Below are positions 11,706 to 25,439 of a stretch of DNA of 64,000 nucleotides, one piece after another. Within the stretch, counting starts at the first letter, position 1; each line of letters starts with the position of its first letter. Position numbers and translations under genes: made by a program. The notes under the pieces are model-generated. The model made no database searches. It was not told the DNA's origin and saw only the letters and a list, made by a program, of their open reading frames with translations. The stretch lies in contig SCFE01000111.1 of the NCBI GenBank assembly GCA_004352715.1, positions 188,464 to 252,463 of the forward strand, given 5' to 3'. The DNA is from Hofstenia miamia (Eukaryota; Xenacoelomorpha; Acoela).

Positions 11706-12098
11706 TAGAGTTGCAAACGGGTCACTTATGTTGACCCACGACCCATACCGACCCGCAGACCATTGATCCATGACCCATCCAGACTCATAGTATGTTGATC
11801 CGTGGCTCGATTCATGGGTCAGCAGTCCTCTTTTGACCCGAATTGTATTTGCAAATGCTTGACAAACTAACATGAAACAATGTCATTAACATGAATTTAA
11901 GAGTAGGTTTTATATAGCATAGTAGATTGTACACTTAATAGAAATGCATGGTTAGTTTTCCTCTAACATTTTAGAGAAATCCTTCAAACAATACATTTCT
12001 CTGACCCGGCAATTTTTAAAATTTTGACCCATGACTCGAGCCGATCCAACTTTTCATTTACCCGCGGGTCAGGTTGGGTAGACCCGTTTGCCATCCTA
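11706..12098. mobile_element. hAT-type MITE rich in GACCC motifs
   Basis: Termini are TAGAGTTGCAAACGGGTC and, inverted, TAGGATGGCAAACGGGTC. The flanking 8-mers ATCACGAC (11698-11705) and ATCACAAC (12099-12106) match at 7 of 8 bases. Copies of GACCCA/GGGTC are repeated inside near both ends. It is non-coding; the ORF in its left part is spurious. Confidence 0.8.
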
Positions 12099-12106
12099 AT
12101 CACAAC

Positions 12107-12892
12107 AACTTACCACAATAGCTTAGCACATTTACCCACAGATGTGTCAATATCAAAATATCTAAATTCAAAATTGAATACGTCAAAGAACCTGCTTAAG
12201 TGAGTATAGATTTTAAAACAGAATGAAACTCTTAAAACCGTTTTCCTAGTAAGTTGCTCTGTTCCGTGTTCTGTGATTAGACAATTAGGAATTTCTAAAA
12301 AATTGAGACTACAGTGCGCCTAGATTTAATGAATATTGCTTCCCATATCCTGTTCTGTGGCAATGAAGCTTCCCAATTCTTCACTTATCCAAACTTGAGT
12401 AATCTATCATCGCATACTACAATGTATTCTCTTTATGTACTTTTCTAAATATTTTTAGTTAATTCAGTTTTTGGTTTATATTATAATAAATAATAGTTAT
12501 TTGTAGTCTTAGAAATTTATTTTTGAATTTTTTTGGGGAAGGTTGGAGATATCACAATGCTTGAGATTTGTTTTTGATGATTGTATTAAAATATGTGACA
12601 CAATGACCAGTTATATTTAACGGTGTAAAGGCAGTCCACACTATTAAGTATCTTAAGAATTATCCTATTTGGACAGCAAACTACTGTTCCATTAAAATTG
12701 GTTTTTATATTTGAATAAAAAGAGATAGCAAATTTTTTATTCTTAGTTTGACTTTATATAGGATACAGTAAGATTAGAAATCCCAAAACTTCTGTGACTT
12801 TATGAAATTACTATTTCACTTACCTACCTTCATGAAAACATTAAAATATCTAGATATTTCATGTAATTGAAGCCAACATTAATCCTAACCCC

Positions 12893-12895
<3 letters not shown>
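12107..12895. other. Non-coding stretch, no supported gene
   Basis: AT-rich unique-looking sequence between a hAT MITE and a (TA)n tract. Nothing recognisable. Confidence 0.4.

Positions 12896-12960
<65 letters not shown>
12896..12960. repeat. (TA)n microsatellite
   Basis: TA run of about 65 bp with a single GA interruption, just upstream of the Penelope remnant. Confidence 0.9.
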
Positions 12961-12962
<2 letters not shown>

Positions 12963-13089
12963 AGTCCCTGCGAGTATTCAAACTCAACTCGAGGTCTAAA
13001 AACTTAACTCGAAACCAACTCAATCTTAAACGTGAATAGCGTCTATTTTTCTGCAATTTCTGCATATAATCTCAAACAATCCACTGACT

Positions 13090-13640
13090 TTTCCTTTTCA
13101 GTACTTATCTCAAATTGCAAGCTATCAGGCGTGGTTTTGATTTATTTCAAATAAATGATAACATTTCCGAATTCCTCAATTAATTAAATGATCAGTACAA
13201 ATCCCTAAAATTCACTAAAGAAGAAGAGGATAATAATCAACTGAATTTCTTAGATGTTTACATAACAAGAACAAATTTTGGCCTTATTAGATCATGGCAT
13301 CAATAACCAACAAATACAAACTTATACATGCCAGCTAACTCACATTGTTATTCAAAATACAAGTTTCAGCCATTCCTAACATCCTTCAAAGAGCCTATAG
13401 AATTTGTTCGACATATAAACAAGTAACCAAAGCATTCGATATAATTTCTAAAATTTTCTTAAAAATGGATACTCGGTTAAATTAATCAGAAAAACAATAG
13501 ATAAAATTTTAATATCAAAAAATAGTGTAAAGATCGACAAAATGAAGAATGTATATATTGGAAATTACCATATATTTGTGAAAAATCATGTAAATATATC
13601 GAATATCGCATCCAAAAAAGAAACTAAAAGCCTAATACAT
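13090..13640 (+). mobile_element. Penelope-like element, reverse transcriptase C-terminus
   Basis: Plus-strand translation gives KSLKFTKEEEDNNQLNFLDV followed by YITRTNFG, the block that precedes the KPT motif in Penelope-like RTs. Further on are ILQRAYRICSTYKQVTKAFD and, in another frame, GYSVKLIRKTIDKIL, matching the RT thumb (RAY-ICS, then NGY). Stops and frameshifts show it is inactive. The GIY-YIG endonuclease expected downstream would lie in or beyond the 1000-N gap that begins at 13747. Confidence 0.75.
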
Positions 13641-13746
13641 TAAATATGAATAGCATTTACAACAAAAAAACCAAAGATTTAATCAAGAACAAAGATGATA
13701 CTCCAATATGTATTAAGTTGTCCATAGTCTATAAATAAAGCTGTGA

Positions 13747-14746
13747 NNNNNNNNNNNNNNNNNNNNNNNNNNNNNNNNNNNNNNNNNNNNNNNNNNNNNN
13801 NNNNNNNNNNNNNNNNNNNNNNNNNNNNNNNNNNNNNNNNNNNNNNNNNNNNNNNNNNNNNNNNNNNNNNNNNNNNNNNNNNNNNNNNNNNNNNNNNNNN
13901 NNNNNNNNNNNNNNNNNNNNNNNNNNNNNNNNNNNNNNNNNNNNNNNNNNNNNNNNNNNNNNNNNNNNNNNNNNNNNNNNNNNNNNNNNNNNNNNNNNNN
14001 NNNNNNNNNNNNNNNNNNNNNNNNNNNNNNNNNNNNNNNNNNNNNNNNNNNNNNNNNNNNNNNNNNNNNNNNNNNNNNNNNNNNNNNNNNNNNNNNNNNN
14101 NNNNNNNNNNNNNNNNNNNNNNNNNNNNNNNNNNNNNNNNNNNNNNNNNNNNNNNNNNNNNNNNNNNNNNNNNNNNNNNNNNNNNNNNNNNNNNNNNNNN
14201 NNNNNNNNNNNNNNNNNNNNNNNNNNNNNNNNNNNNNNNNNNNNNNNNNNNNNNNNNNNNNNNNNNNNNNNNNNNNNNNNNNNNNNNNNNNNNNNNNNNN
14301 NNNNNNNNNNNNNNNNNNNNNNNNNNNNNNNNNNNNNNNNNNNNNNNNNNNNNNNNNNNNNNNNNNNNNNNNNNNNNNNNNNNNNNNNNNNNNNNNNNNN
14401 NNNNNNNNNNNNNNNNNNNNNNNNNNNNNNNNNNNNNNNNNNNNNNNNNNNNNNNNNNNNNNNNNNNNNNNNNNNNNNNNNNNNNNNNNNNNNNNNNNNN
14501 NNNNNNNNNNNNNNNNNNNNNNNNNNNNNNNNNNNNNNNNNNNNNNNNNNNNNNNNNNNNNNNNNNNNNNNNNNNNNNNNNNNNNNNNNNNNNNNNNNNN
14601 NNNNNNNNNNNNNNNNNNNNNNNNNNNNNNNNNNNNNNNNNNNNNNNNNNNNNNNNNNNNNNNNNNNNNNNNNNNNNNNNNNNNNNNNNNNNNNNNNNNN
14701 NNNNNNNNNNNNNNNNNNNNNNNNNNNNNNNNNNNNNNNNNNNNNN
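13747..14746. other. Assembly gap, 1000 N
   Basis: Run of exactly 1000 N, a conventional placeholder for an unknown gap length. The long open frames drawn across it are artefacts. Confidence 0.99.
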
Positions 14747-16091
14747 GTTTTCACTTCAATGGCTAGATCCGGTAAAATTATTCTCAAATAACTAGATACG
14801 ATTAATATAATGAGGTAAGGATTTAAAACAGAGTTATTGGTATAATCATTAAATTTTGCATTCCACTGCAAAGTGTACATTAGGGGAAATTCGTTGTATA
14901 GAGGGTAGAGAAATTTTTTTATAGATCCTTAAGGCCATAGTCGGTTGCATACTTATTTGTATAAAACATTATGTAGGAGGTTTCGAAAAATGAATTCTAA
15001 AATATGATTTCACTCCTTCATAGCATCCAAGAACGACTAGAGTTTGCCATCATTATCAGAACCATAACATATGAAAACAGGCAATACTTTGATCTTTACA
15101 ATTAGTACTCAAACGATTTTTTTAGCAAAAAGTTAGGATTCTAAAGTGTCTTCATGACTTTTTAATGGAGCTTTATAGTTTTTTATGATTCGATTTCAGG
15201 AGGATTGGTTAAAAGATAAATCTGGCGGAGCTTTTTTTGTACTTTAAATTACTTAGAAAATTCAAGAAAATCCTTAAAATTTTCTATGCCCAAGCTGTAG
15301 AGGTATAGGCTCGCTGTTTTTAGCCTGACCCAAACAAACAGCTCAAGTACTGTTTCAAAATTGGTCTGGACCAGTTCGGCAGACGTGTCCAACTTGGCTT
15401 AATTGCCAAACCTAGGCCAGCAATCTTTTGTTAAATAGTCCGTATTTTTACTAAAAATCAAAGCTGTAAACAAACAAATTATATTGAAATGCAATAAAAT
15501 CCATATTAATTACGAGCCTTATTGAACACAATCCATAAAACAAACTCATAATATACATTGAAATTATTTAAAATATATTCTTTTGCAAAAGTAGCCAAAG
15601 CCTTTTGGCCCTCACTTCAAACAGTAGTTCATAAATTTCTAGCTAAGTCTCCTCCACATCCCACAATAATGATTTTTTCGCCTCGGCCCAGACCGTGGCT
15701 CACTTGGGCCCGGTAGGCCCGCAACATAAGTGTTACAACTAGAGCTGCCTACAAGATTGCTCATTCCTACGAAATATTGCGTACGGCGTAAGTGAGTCAC
15801 TTATGATGACGAAGTATTGCTGGACAGGGTCGGCCCTCAAAAGAACATAAGAAAGCTGAATATCAGATTATGCTTCATTTGACCAAATGAGAAACTGTTT
15901 TGTGTAACTCGCATCTTTGTAAAACTTGTTTAAGCAATAAACTATTTGTATTATTCAATATTATCTGTGGGGTACAAAAAGTACCCCAAACCGTGTCCAC
16001 GTAGTAAAAATGTAAACCGCTTCTAACTGTTAAAAAGCAAAAATTTAAAAATAAAAAATTCAGAAAATACTTTGGCCAATATTAATTTAAA
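14747..16091. other. Repeat-like, no supported gene
   Basis: A GC-richer patch at about 15300-15420 (GGTCTGGACCAGTTCGGC) faces one at about 15670-15730 (CTCACTTGGGCCCGGTAGG). This suggests a decayed MITE pair around 15.3-15.75 kb, but I cannot define ends. The remainder is AT-rich. Confidence 0.3.
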
Positions 16092-16157
16092 NNNNNNNNN
16101 NNNNNNNNNNNNNNNNNNNNNNNNNNNNNNNNNNNNNNNNNNNNNNNNNNNNNNNNN
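16092..16157. other. Assembly gap, 66 N
   Basis: Run of 66 N. The sequence immediately after it belongs to a dispersed repeat. Confidence 0.99.
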
Positions 16158-16229
16158 AAACCCTTAAGTGTCTCGTTTTTCCCCGAATTACCCTACTGTT
16201 ATTTTCTTTTATTTTACATCAGAGAAGGA

Positions 16230-16870
16230 ATTTTTGCAGATTTTTGTGAGCTGCCCTGCCCCACAGACTTTTCTACCTGCACCATTTCCACCTACCGAAA
16301 TCTGCCAACGCTTTAATCCACCCAAAAATTTCTGCTCCAACAACTACTTGCGGTATATTATTACCAAATATTTGTTCTATTGAAATTTTCATAGCACTAC
16401 ACCACACCACAGCGGTAATATATTTTCTTACTTCCTAGAAGATACAGAATTATCTTTTGAAATACCACTTCTACTATTATTAGCAATAGGAATTTAATAA
16501 CAAACGTGATACAATACATATTAAAAACATGAGTAATAGCAAAATATAATTAAATTTTAACTCTATAACCCTAATATTTTATTCAATATATTTATGCAAG
16601 GTAATTATATACTTCCAGTGTAATTGCAAAACCTATTGATGACAAATCAAATAAAATAGATCTTGTTATTATTGAATAGAATCAAATTTCACCAAGAGTT
16701 AGAAATACATGATGACTGATTTTCAAAATTGGAACAAAATTTTATCAAGCAGAGAACTTTGAGGTAAAAAATTACTTTTGCAATTTTAAAAATTGGCCAT
16801 TTTTTGGTTCAGTTTCTCAACTCTAGAAATGTTTTGCTCCATGGGTACCCACCTTAGAAAAATCATATCC
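16230..16870 (+). repeat. Dispersed non-coding repeat, copy 1
   Basis: This segment aligns along its length with 25440-26060: a C-rich start, then a block containing CAGCATTACATCACACTACC-like sequence, then TTCCAGT, GACAAATCA, CACCAAG, and a terminal CCATGGGT. Divergence with many small indels implies an old family. The C-rich start and CCATGGGT end suggest a MITE, but terminal repeats are not clear. No protein is supported. Confidence 0.6.
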
Positions 16871-19120
16871 CATACCCGTCCAACTTCCATTTCTGCTTTA
16901 TATTAAAAAAAGGTATTTGTTTACATCTTAAGTATGATTGACATTGACAACCAATTAGAAACTAGCAGCGAGCAAGATATGATGAATAACAAAATCGATC
17001 CGGGACAAAGTTTGCACTATCAGAGTTATGTGTAGCAAGCCAATATAAAACAAACCCATATAGCCTACGCGGATCGTACAATGTCCAAACACTTAAAAAT
17101 TATTTGCTCGTAGCGTACTCGTGCTGGTGTAAACGGAGGTTTAAACTAAAATATCTAAAAAATAATGCATTCATCAGAGCAGAATTATAAATTGATAGGA
17201 ATAAATAAAATTAATAGATTATTACCTAAAAATTACTGGTGAAAATATGCAACTTAGCCTGAAATTGTGCGCTTACAACATTTAATGTATATAGAAAACT
17301 GTGGTTTTTTGCATAGATAAAGTTTAGAGATAATATACAGAAGTTTTTGGAATAACATTGATCATACTATAAAAATGTTAAAATTCTATGAGCTTCAGTC
17401 ACATATTCATAGAGATTAAAATGATCTGTTTTCAATACAATGTTTGGCTAATAAGGCAATTTGTATCTTGCTGATGAAAATATTGTTGTATATTTTATAT
17501 TCAAAAAGTTTCTAACCTATTTAACCCTTAAATGCATGGCATGCAAAATCACATTATTACATAGCCTGGGCCTAATAGGCCCGATTCTCTTAATTTTGAA
17601 TTTTATAGTTAAAAAATGAAATTACATTATTATATATTTCATTTTACAAACAAAGTAGTTCTTCAAAGACTTTTTAAATTGTAAACCCAACAGTATTGGT
17701 ATTTAAATCAATACCTGATGGACACAAAATGACCTTTTGAATTATTTTTTATATTTTTAGTTTGAGTACATTCTATATTAATAACCTCAACAAAATTAGG
17801 TGTTAGGAAATTTTAATTTACATTAATACTATCAACAGGGTCTTATTAAAGCATTGACTTATTCTTGCAATAACATATATCTTGATCTAATCATATCATT
17901 TCCAATAATAGCTTTTTGTTACACTATTTGCAATTCTATTAAGGAAAGTAATCAATGTACATAACCATGGCATTAATTCCCACATTATGCGGCCTACTAT
18001 AAAAATGCTGAAATGGTCATCTTCAATACATCTGATTGTATAAGAGATATAATCGATCAACTATATCTATTTCTCATTTTGTTACATTATAGATTATTAT
18101 CAAAATTCATCATATATTCATGAATTTATTTAACATGCTTAGTAGCAGAAATGCGGATATTTATCATAATTTAAGAGTTCGCAGAGCTTGACATGATAAA
18201 TAATTCATAACTAGCCATGCATTTGAAATGCTTAGTATACTATGTTGTTAATTTTGTCTGGAAGCATGAGTCAGAATCTGAAGCAATTTTAGTATTTTTG
18301 AGAAAAATATCTGGAAGCATTTCATTTTTTCTGCTGATTGTATATCCTGGATAACAATAAAAGAAGTTAAACACCATCATTAGTTATTTGTAAAAAAATT
18401 ATACTGCTGGTTGTATTTAACATATGAGACTATTGTTTTATAAGAACCTGAAATTTTGAAAATTTACTTCAAGTAACTAGCAACACAATAATTGAATACA
18501 ATCTTACATATGAATTATAATTTGAACAGCTATAGCATAATCCTACTGAATGTAATTTGTCCTATCAAATTTGAATGCTTTAGCATATTTATAAACATAT
18601 ATTGGAATATTCATAAAGTTAATGCAAGAGATAGGCGTCATAGCTCCTAGTAATTAAATAATTCAAATGGTATTCTGAGCAAGTTGCTTTTATTACAAAT
18701 CAAAATGTTGTCTGCTAATTTTCATCAATTCCTCCACCCAAGCCCTGCCCTGCCTGCCCCCCTCTCCCCCAAATGTCAATATCAATCTCTATGAGGAAGG
18801 CATTGATACAATTTAAATCTAAAAGCTCAATTATATGCTGCCTGTGCATTCAGTCATTAGCGATGAAATAGAAGCATCCAATTAACTTATATTTCAAGGA
18901 TAATACGAACAAATTACACTGAAATAATTAAATCTATTATTTACTCAAATTTATGGATTTTTCCAAGGAATCATGGTTTTCAGTAGACTTAACAATTAAT
19001 ACATAGATTGTTAATTATGACATTAACTTTTGAATTAAACTCACTTCTAATTATTTTAATTCGATTTTGAAAGGAACATTATATCTCATTATTAATTAAA
19101 CTTTTTTCTAGACCTGCAAT
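16871..19120. other. Non-coding stretch, no supported gene
   Basis: AT-rich. A C-rich patch at about 18727-18772 resembles the start of the repeat at 16230. A TTAACCC end at about 17520 hints at a one-sided piggyBac-type remnant. No gene recognised. Confidence 0.4.
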
Positions 19121-19312
19121 TTCAAGTAATTTGGATTTGACTAAAGTTAATCACCCATTTTGAATTCATCATAAATATGAAAACATGAATGTAGTAGAAG
19201 ATGTTAATTCAAGTAATTTGGATTTGACTAAAGTTAATCACCCATTTTGAAATTCATCATAAATATAGAAACATGAATGTAGTAGAAGATGTTAATTCAA
19301 GTAATTTGGATT
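19121..19312. repeat. Tandem duplication, unit 87-88 bp, 2.2 copies
   Basis: TTCAAGTAATTTGGATTTGA begins copies at 19121 and 19208, and a truncated third starts at 19296. The units differ by only a few bases, so the duplication is recent or homogenised. Confidence 0.9.
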
Positions 19313-19477
19313 ATTGATGAAACAATGTTGGGCTCAGCCTAAATACACTTGCAAAATTCACACTGTTTTATTATGCGAATTTACGAATACTGCAAGATAA
19401 TTTTTTTAATATCTAGAAAAATATAACTTAAAGATGAAATTTCAATTTAAGTACTGAATTTATACAACTTTATTTAA

Positions 19478-19859
19478 CCCTAAATAAACCTGGCATCCTT
19501 TTTAAAAAACGAACCGTTTTTTCAAATTTACACAAAATTTTCTCCCAGCCTATTAGCAAATTTGAAAATTTTGAGGCATAGGTAGGTTTATGGGGGAACA
19601 TGCTTTAATCCAATGCTAAAAATTTCTATTAAAGCATATATTACTATGACTGTTGAAAAGATTAACAATATTTCTTTGAAAGTTTCGAATTTGTGAAAGA
19701 TTGAAATAGCTTCCATATCTAATGTTCATGTATTTATAAGGTTTTGAGCCATGGAACCAAAAAAGAACCTTGATTGTTTCTTGATATGTGCAAAGATATC
19801 ACAAACCCATTGAGTTGTGATCATGAAAATTTTTAAAATATCCCACAGGCTTTTTAAGG
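19478..19859. mobile_element. piggyBac-type MITE
   Basis: TTAA flanks at 19474-19477 and 19860-19863 enclose ends CCCTAAATAAACCTGG and, inverted, CCTTAAAAAGCCTGTGG. TTAA with a CC(C/T)T terminus fits piggyBac. The terminal repeats are short and imperfect. Confidence 0.55.
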
Positions 19860-19863
19860 TTAA

Positions 19864-22800
19864 ACGCAGACAGCTAAATTGTAATCTTAGACGAAAAATG
19901 CATGTTTAGGAATTGTTGAAATTTTATATTTCTTCAATTGCTTCCTTCAGTTAGACAATTGATATAGAAAACGGTGTTATCTATTTAGGTGGGAGGTTAT
20001 ATCTATTGGAAATGCGCGATACTATTTTCTCAAATACAATAGAAATACTCATTAAAATTTTAACAAGTTATGCATTAATTGCATCAAAATCATCTAAAAT
20101 TATAATTTACAAGTCATCACAATTTTTTAAAATAACTGATAACGCACTGATTCTACAATTATTAAATCAATATATTAAAAAAAAATATACATCTAACATA
20201 TCAATTTCACTAAATGTAAAAGAGCTAAATTTGTACATTTTTGTAGCTTTAAATAAGCAGTTGTGCACAATATAATAAATAAGTTATGCTCTTTAAAACT
20301 CTTAGAACATGTACTTTCAATTTGTGTAATTCCAAAATGCTATACGATAATTTCCCTAGTGGCAGCATGCAGATTTAACGTCTGTCTAATATAATATAAT
20401 TACTTTATAACCAAGATCATAAATTAATTATTAAAATTGGTACTATATTGTACAAAAATGTTTATTTGTTATACATATATTATTTTAACATTCTATGCGG
20501 AATATAAATGCAATCTTTGTTTCTCTTTAAAGAATAAACACAGTTCAAAGACATCTACGAATTTGAATTGTTTTTAAATAATAATTTATTTATTTAAAAT
20601 AAGGTGTTTTTATTTTACTCTTATTTTCGACCTAGTTTTGTATTTGATTGAAATTAATTTATGCAAATTCATTTTTATTTCAGCGTTGATTTTCATTTTT
20701 TCCCACGCATTATTAACAAATGTCTGCAGAACCGCAGAAACATTACATTAAGTACAATAACATACTCAAGAGCTTAATGCAATAATGAAATCAGCGGCTA
20801 TGTAACATTTAAAATTCTCATCGACAATATTCTTGCGAAAATGGAGATAAAATTTTCTTAACAATACTTCACAATGATAGTGCACTAGAGAATTAGCGAT
20901 TGCTCTGATTCACCATTTTTATGAGTATAGCATATAACTACTATAATATATGTATATATACATATATGTATATATTTTTTGATTGAATAATGAAATCATT
21001 AGTGCACTTTTTCTTAAATGACAAATATTTCCGCCAAAACTGCTATTGCAGTATATATATTTGCAATTATCTTCCTTTGTATACGAGAATCATCTTGCTT
21101 CCTTTAGTAAACGGATGAACATAATTACATCAGAAAAGTTGTAGATGTACGGGTTGTGCCATCTTGGTCCAATATCCAGCCTTTGGGGTATAAAGCATTT
21201 GTATATGGAACAAGCTCCAATACAATTTCGCAACAGTGTTACTGTATTCGTTCTTTGGTCAATAATTTTCAACAGTCCCATTTTTTGAGACAGAATATTT
21301 ATGTTATATTTATGTATATATTTGGTGCTAAAGGTCTGTACAGTTTATAAATAGAAAATCTCTAACCACATATGGATATTTTTTTAGTTATTGCTTCAAT
21401 TGCAGATATACAAGTTTAGGACAAAGCTTGGAATACATCAGTTGCTTTTGTGGTTATTATCAAAAAGAGAATTCGTCTTTGTACAGTCAAAGTCTAAACA
21501 TTTTTTAGAATTGTTTTAGAGAAAGAGCGCTTCAAATGAGTTTCAAAGGGAGTCACAAGGTTACATTTCCATGCCACTTTAACCTTGATTTAATCATGTT
21601 TCTAAAAATCAATGTCTGCAATTTCCTAAATACTTCATTTCTTTAAGTGAATGAAATTTTTTGCGCAAAGCTAAACATAAATTAATTAGCGATTCATTAT
21701 TGTTTAGCATTGAAAAGTTTCTAGTCGAATGTCATTATAACTTTAATACTTGTGATTGATCTACAATCTAAAGTAAATAAAGTTTATGTTGCTATATTAG
21801 ACTACAACATTTTTTTATATTGTTTGCTAGTGTGTGTTTATGCTTGTTAAGCCTATTAATATAATAAGGTATGCAATTTGTGCATGGGTTTCTAAAAGTT
21901 TGGAATGTTTGTTTTACAAAATTTATTGATAAATAGTATTTCAGTTTTTATCAGAATACACTGAAGAGGGCTAACTAGTGTAGAACAGTTGAAAAAAATC
22001 AGCTCTTCAATTTAGCTAAACATTTTAGTGTCTTGTGTATAACGTAGGCTATGATCTTTTGAAATATCTACTAATATTTCATAATCAAATTTTATCAAGT
22101 CACTTCAAATCCCACTTTGCGTCCACAAAATTATGGTACTGAAGTTTCATTTAGAAAAATTCAATTTGTTTTGCAAAAAATGTTATGTTTGTCAAATCAA
22201 AACCTACTACTATGGGCCTTAGTCAAATCCAGCAGTTCGAAGCTTACCTATTTTCCTATCTGATATAAAAAATCTTGTCGAAAATGTTTTGTTCACTAAA
22301 CCTTCCTGTTCCTTTCATTACATGAAGAATGAATTAGAAGTTTTATGTATCTACTTAACCGAAGTGGTTGTATAACACCACTTAGTTAACGAAATAGTAT
22401 TTTCTGTTAATAGCCTCATTTTACATTACAGTAATATCGATGGGTTTTCAAGTATTGATACTTAAATTGATTGATAATTCCAAACAAAATTGAAAAATTG
22501 CAACCTAAACTTTGAAACTATCAGTATTTTTTGAACACATTACTTTCATACCATAAGCTATATCAGACATTTAACGGGAATTATCGTGGGAATTAATTTT
22601 GTTCCTTTGTCATAGAAGTAAAATCTAAGCAATTATTGAAGCAACATACAACAAGTTTTTTCCCAAAAATTCCATATGTTGTTAATTAAAAATACAAAAG
22701 TTTGTGGGTTGTTATATTGCAATATTAGGCGCATGCACTAGATTTTGCACATGTTTTAAGCTTCCTTCCAGTTTATTAAATTTGCCTAGAACAAATTAAA

Positions 22801-25439
22801 TTGTACTTTCTGTTTTATATTCAATATTCGTAAAGAAATATAGTATTATGCACCTATTTTTGGATTACATGCAATTGGAAAAATCCCTAATAACTTAAAA
22901 AATACATTCTAAATATATTACATTTTTCATATTTTTTATATTGCACATCATAGTAATACTTGTTGCCTATGGGATATTCGAGAAGTTGAGAAACATTTTG
23001 TGAAATTGAATTCACCAAGAAGAACATTTTATCAGTCGGAATATTTGCATTCAGAATACAAAAATAGTCCTATTACTTGATATGTAGTGAACTTTGAATT
23101 CTAGCGGTAAAGTCGACTCCAAATCATAATGGATTCCCATCTGAATTCTATTTTCAAGAACACCCACCATATCTAAAAGAAAACGTACAACTTTATAGCT
23201 TGTGTGACTGTATGTAAACAGACTCCATTGTGATATTACAGCGCGTTTTTATAAATGAAATCTTACTATTTTTCTCTTTGTGATGTAAATTGTATTTACT
23301 TAATATTTACATGCATAAGCTTATTTATACTAGTAGTGAAAATTTGATACATACTATATGCCATTGAAGTGAGTATGTCTTAAGGAAATGCATTTGTGAT
23401 AATCATGAAAAAAATGTGAAGCTTGGTGACCTGTGTTATTTATTAATGATGATAATATGCACAACACAATGTTTACAGAATGTTATATGAAACTGGCTAT
23501 AAAATGTCATTTTTGAAGTCAAACATAAGAGATTCATTTTTGAAGACCGTGATGCAAGCTTGTCCAACATTGTACTGTCTTAATTTTTTTTGTAATTGTT
23601 TTCATCAAAGACATTATAAGCTGGCACCTCACTGGCAGCCAAAGTGGATAGTGCTTTATATTGCTTGTATATACATAATGATTGAAAAAATATTACTAAC
23701 AACAATTTACTTCTTCGTCTCACGCTTAGTCAAGGCAATTGTAGTTGAAGAAAGTCATACATGTTTGATAACTTAATGCTGAATCACAATGTTTTGAAGG
23801 TATGAACTTCTCTCCCTTATACCTTCTTGATACTAGTTTGTTTTGCATGCTATATCGCGCTCGATAAGATAAAAATTGAAAACGTTTTGAAATGTTCCAC
23901 ACAAACATTTCTTTACCATTGTTACACATGTTTGCATTTGAATTAATGTTGTCAAGGTAATTTTTTATTGATCGTAATCAGGGCAATATTTTCCAACCCA
24001 AAACCTACACTTGTGTCTGCAAATAATCTGTAAGATTTTTTTGATCCCTTCCAGTTATAAAATTTTTAAATTTTTTTTCTCTTTTCCTTGTCTGGTTGAT
24101 ATGTGAACTGGTATAATTTTCTTGTAAACGTTTTGATAAAACAATTTTCTATTTGTTTTTCAAATTCTAAAATTTCTACCTCTGATTTATGAATTATGAA
24201 ATGCTGTTATTTATACTTATAATAAAGCTAGAAATAAATCGTTGTTGTAGGAAATTTGTTAAGATGGAATGAAATAGAACTTATGCACATGATTAGAAGG
24301 AGTTTGAAGTTAATTACCTTGAATATTTTTAGAAACATATTTATACGTTTACAAAACAAAAAATGTAATTCCTTAAGATACAAGTACGAATTTACATTGA
24401 AAACAAGTAATGTTGTATATTGATATTCAATATTCACTCTACTAAATTAAAATAACATGAAATTATAGTTTATGAACTTCCTGATATTTGACAGCAAATC
24501 TAATCTTTTACGCCTCATAAAATTTAATTTTTCTTAATCTATTAATTCTGTAATTTCATATTTTTCACCACGCGAGCGGATGTTCTAATTTAATTTATCC
24601 AATTATAATTTGATAATTATAAATTAAGAAAAATATGTATATGGCCTCCAATGGCGAATTCAGATGGGAGGGTGAGGGGGCATGCCTCCTAAGCTTTAAA
24701 TTCCAAAAAATACTTGGAGTACATTTAGTAAAATAAACTATTTTCTTCGTACTTTTGTATTATTCAGCTTCAAGAAAAATTCAAAAAAATATGCGCTTGT
24801 TAATGATTATAAAAAATTCCTATGTCAAAATGGATACCTTAGTGCATTTACTTAAAAATCTTACTTCGTGCCCTTCCCTGCCACCAAAAAACAATAAAAC
24901 GTTTAGAAAATGGCTTATAGCACGTCTTAAAATTGCTTTGAAAACGTTTAGAAATATCATCAATGTCAGGTTTAGACGACATGCTTAAAAAGGGAACGTG
25001 TGACACCTGCCTTAGAAGTGGTATTATAAAAGAAGGCGTACATTAAAACGCCTGGGAAGTTCGCTTTTGGAGACGAGCAAATCCAACCCAGCAATATACA
25101 TATATAGGTTAAATCAATGCTTAGATAAATCTAAATTAATTTTTTTCATTTTCATAAAATAATTCAAAAACAAAAAACAATATAGTTGGAATTGTCTAGG
25201 TGCATAAAGCTTCACATTTGAGGGATACTAAGCTAGTATTTTCAAAAATTTAGTGATTTTGCTTCATCAAACTCTTTAATAAGATGTTAAATGTTCGTAC
25301 AATATAAAACTAGTAGTTTCACAAAAAAAATCATAAATAAAGATTTGTATTAAATCTTGACTGTGGTGCCATTCATACTAACATTATCTATGATCCTATT
25401 ATCTATTTGTTGACTCAATAACTTGTAGTTAAATTTGTG
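19864..25439. other. Long non-coding stretch, no supported gene
   Basis: AT-rich DNA with short ORFs on both strands but no recognisable domain. At 21090-21350 all frames happen to be fairly open, yet none carries a motif I know. At 24650-24720 a G-rich patch (GGGAGGGTGAGGGGGCATGC) may be one end of a MITE. A TATATG/CATATA palindromic run lies at about 20947-20975. Confidence 0.4.

Noticed and set aside
13729-14880. Long open frames on both strands across the 1000-N gap
   Set aside because: They consist almost entirely of N; no sequence supports a protein.
20006-20275. 89-codon plus-strand ORF
   Set aside because: Low-complexity Ile/Lys/Ser-rich translation of AT-rich DNA with no domain or conserved-looking block.
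21090-21350. Overlapping ORFs on both strands
   Set aside because: Several frames are open at once and none shows a recognisable motif or a convincing splice boundary in frame.
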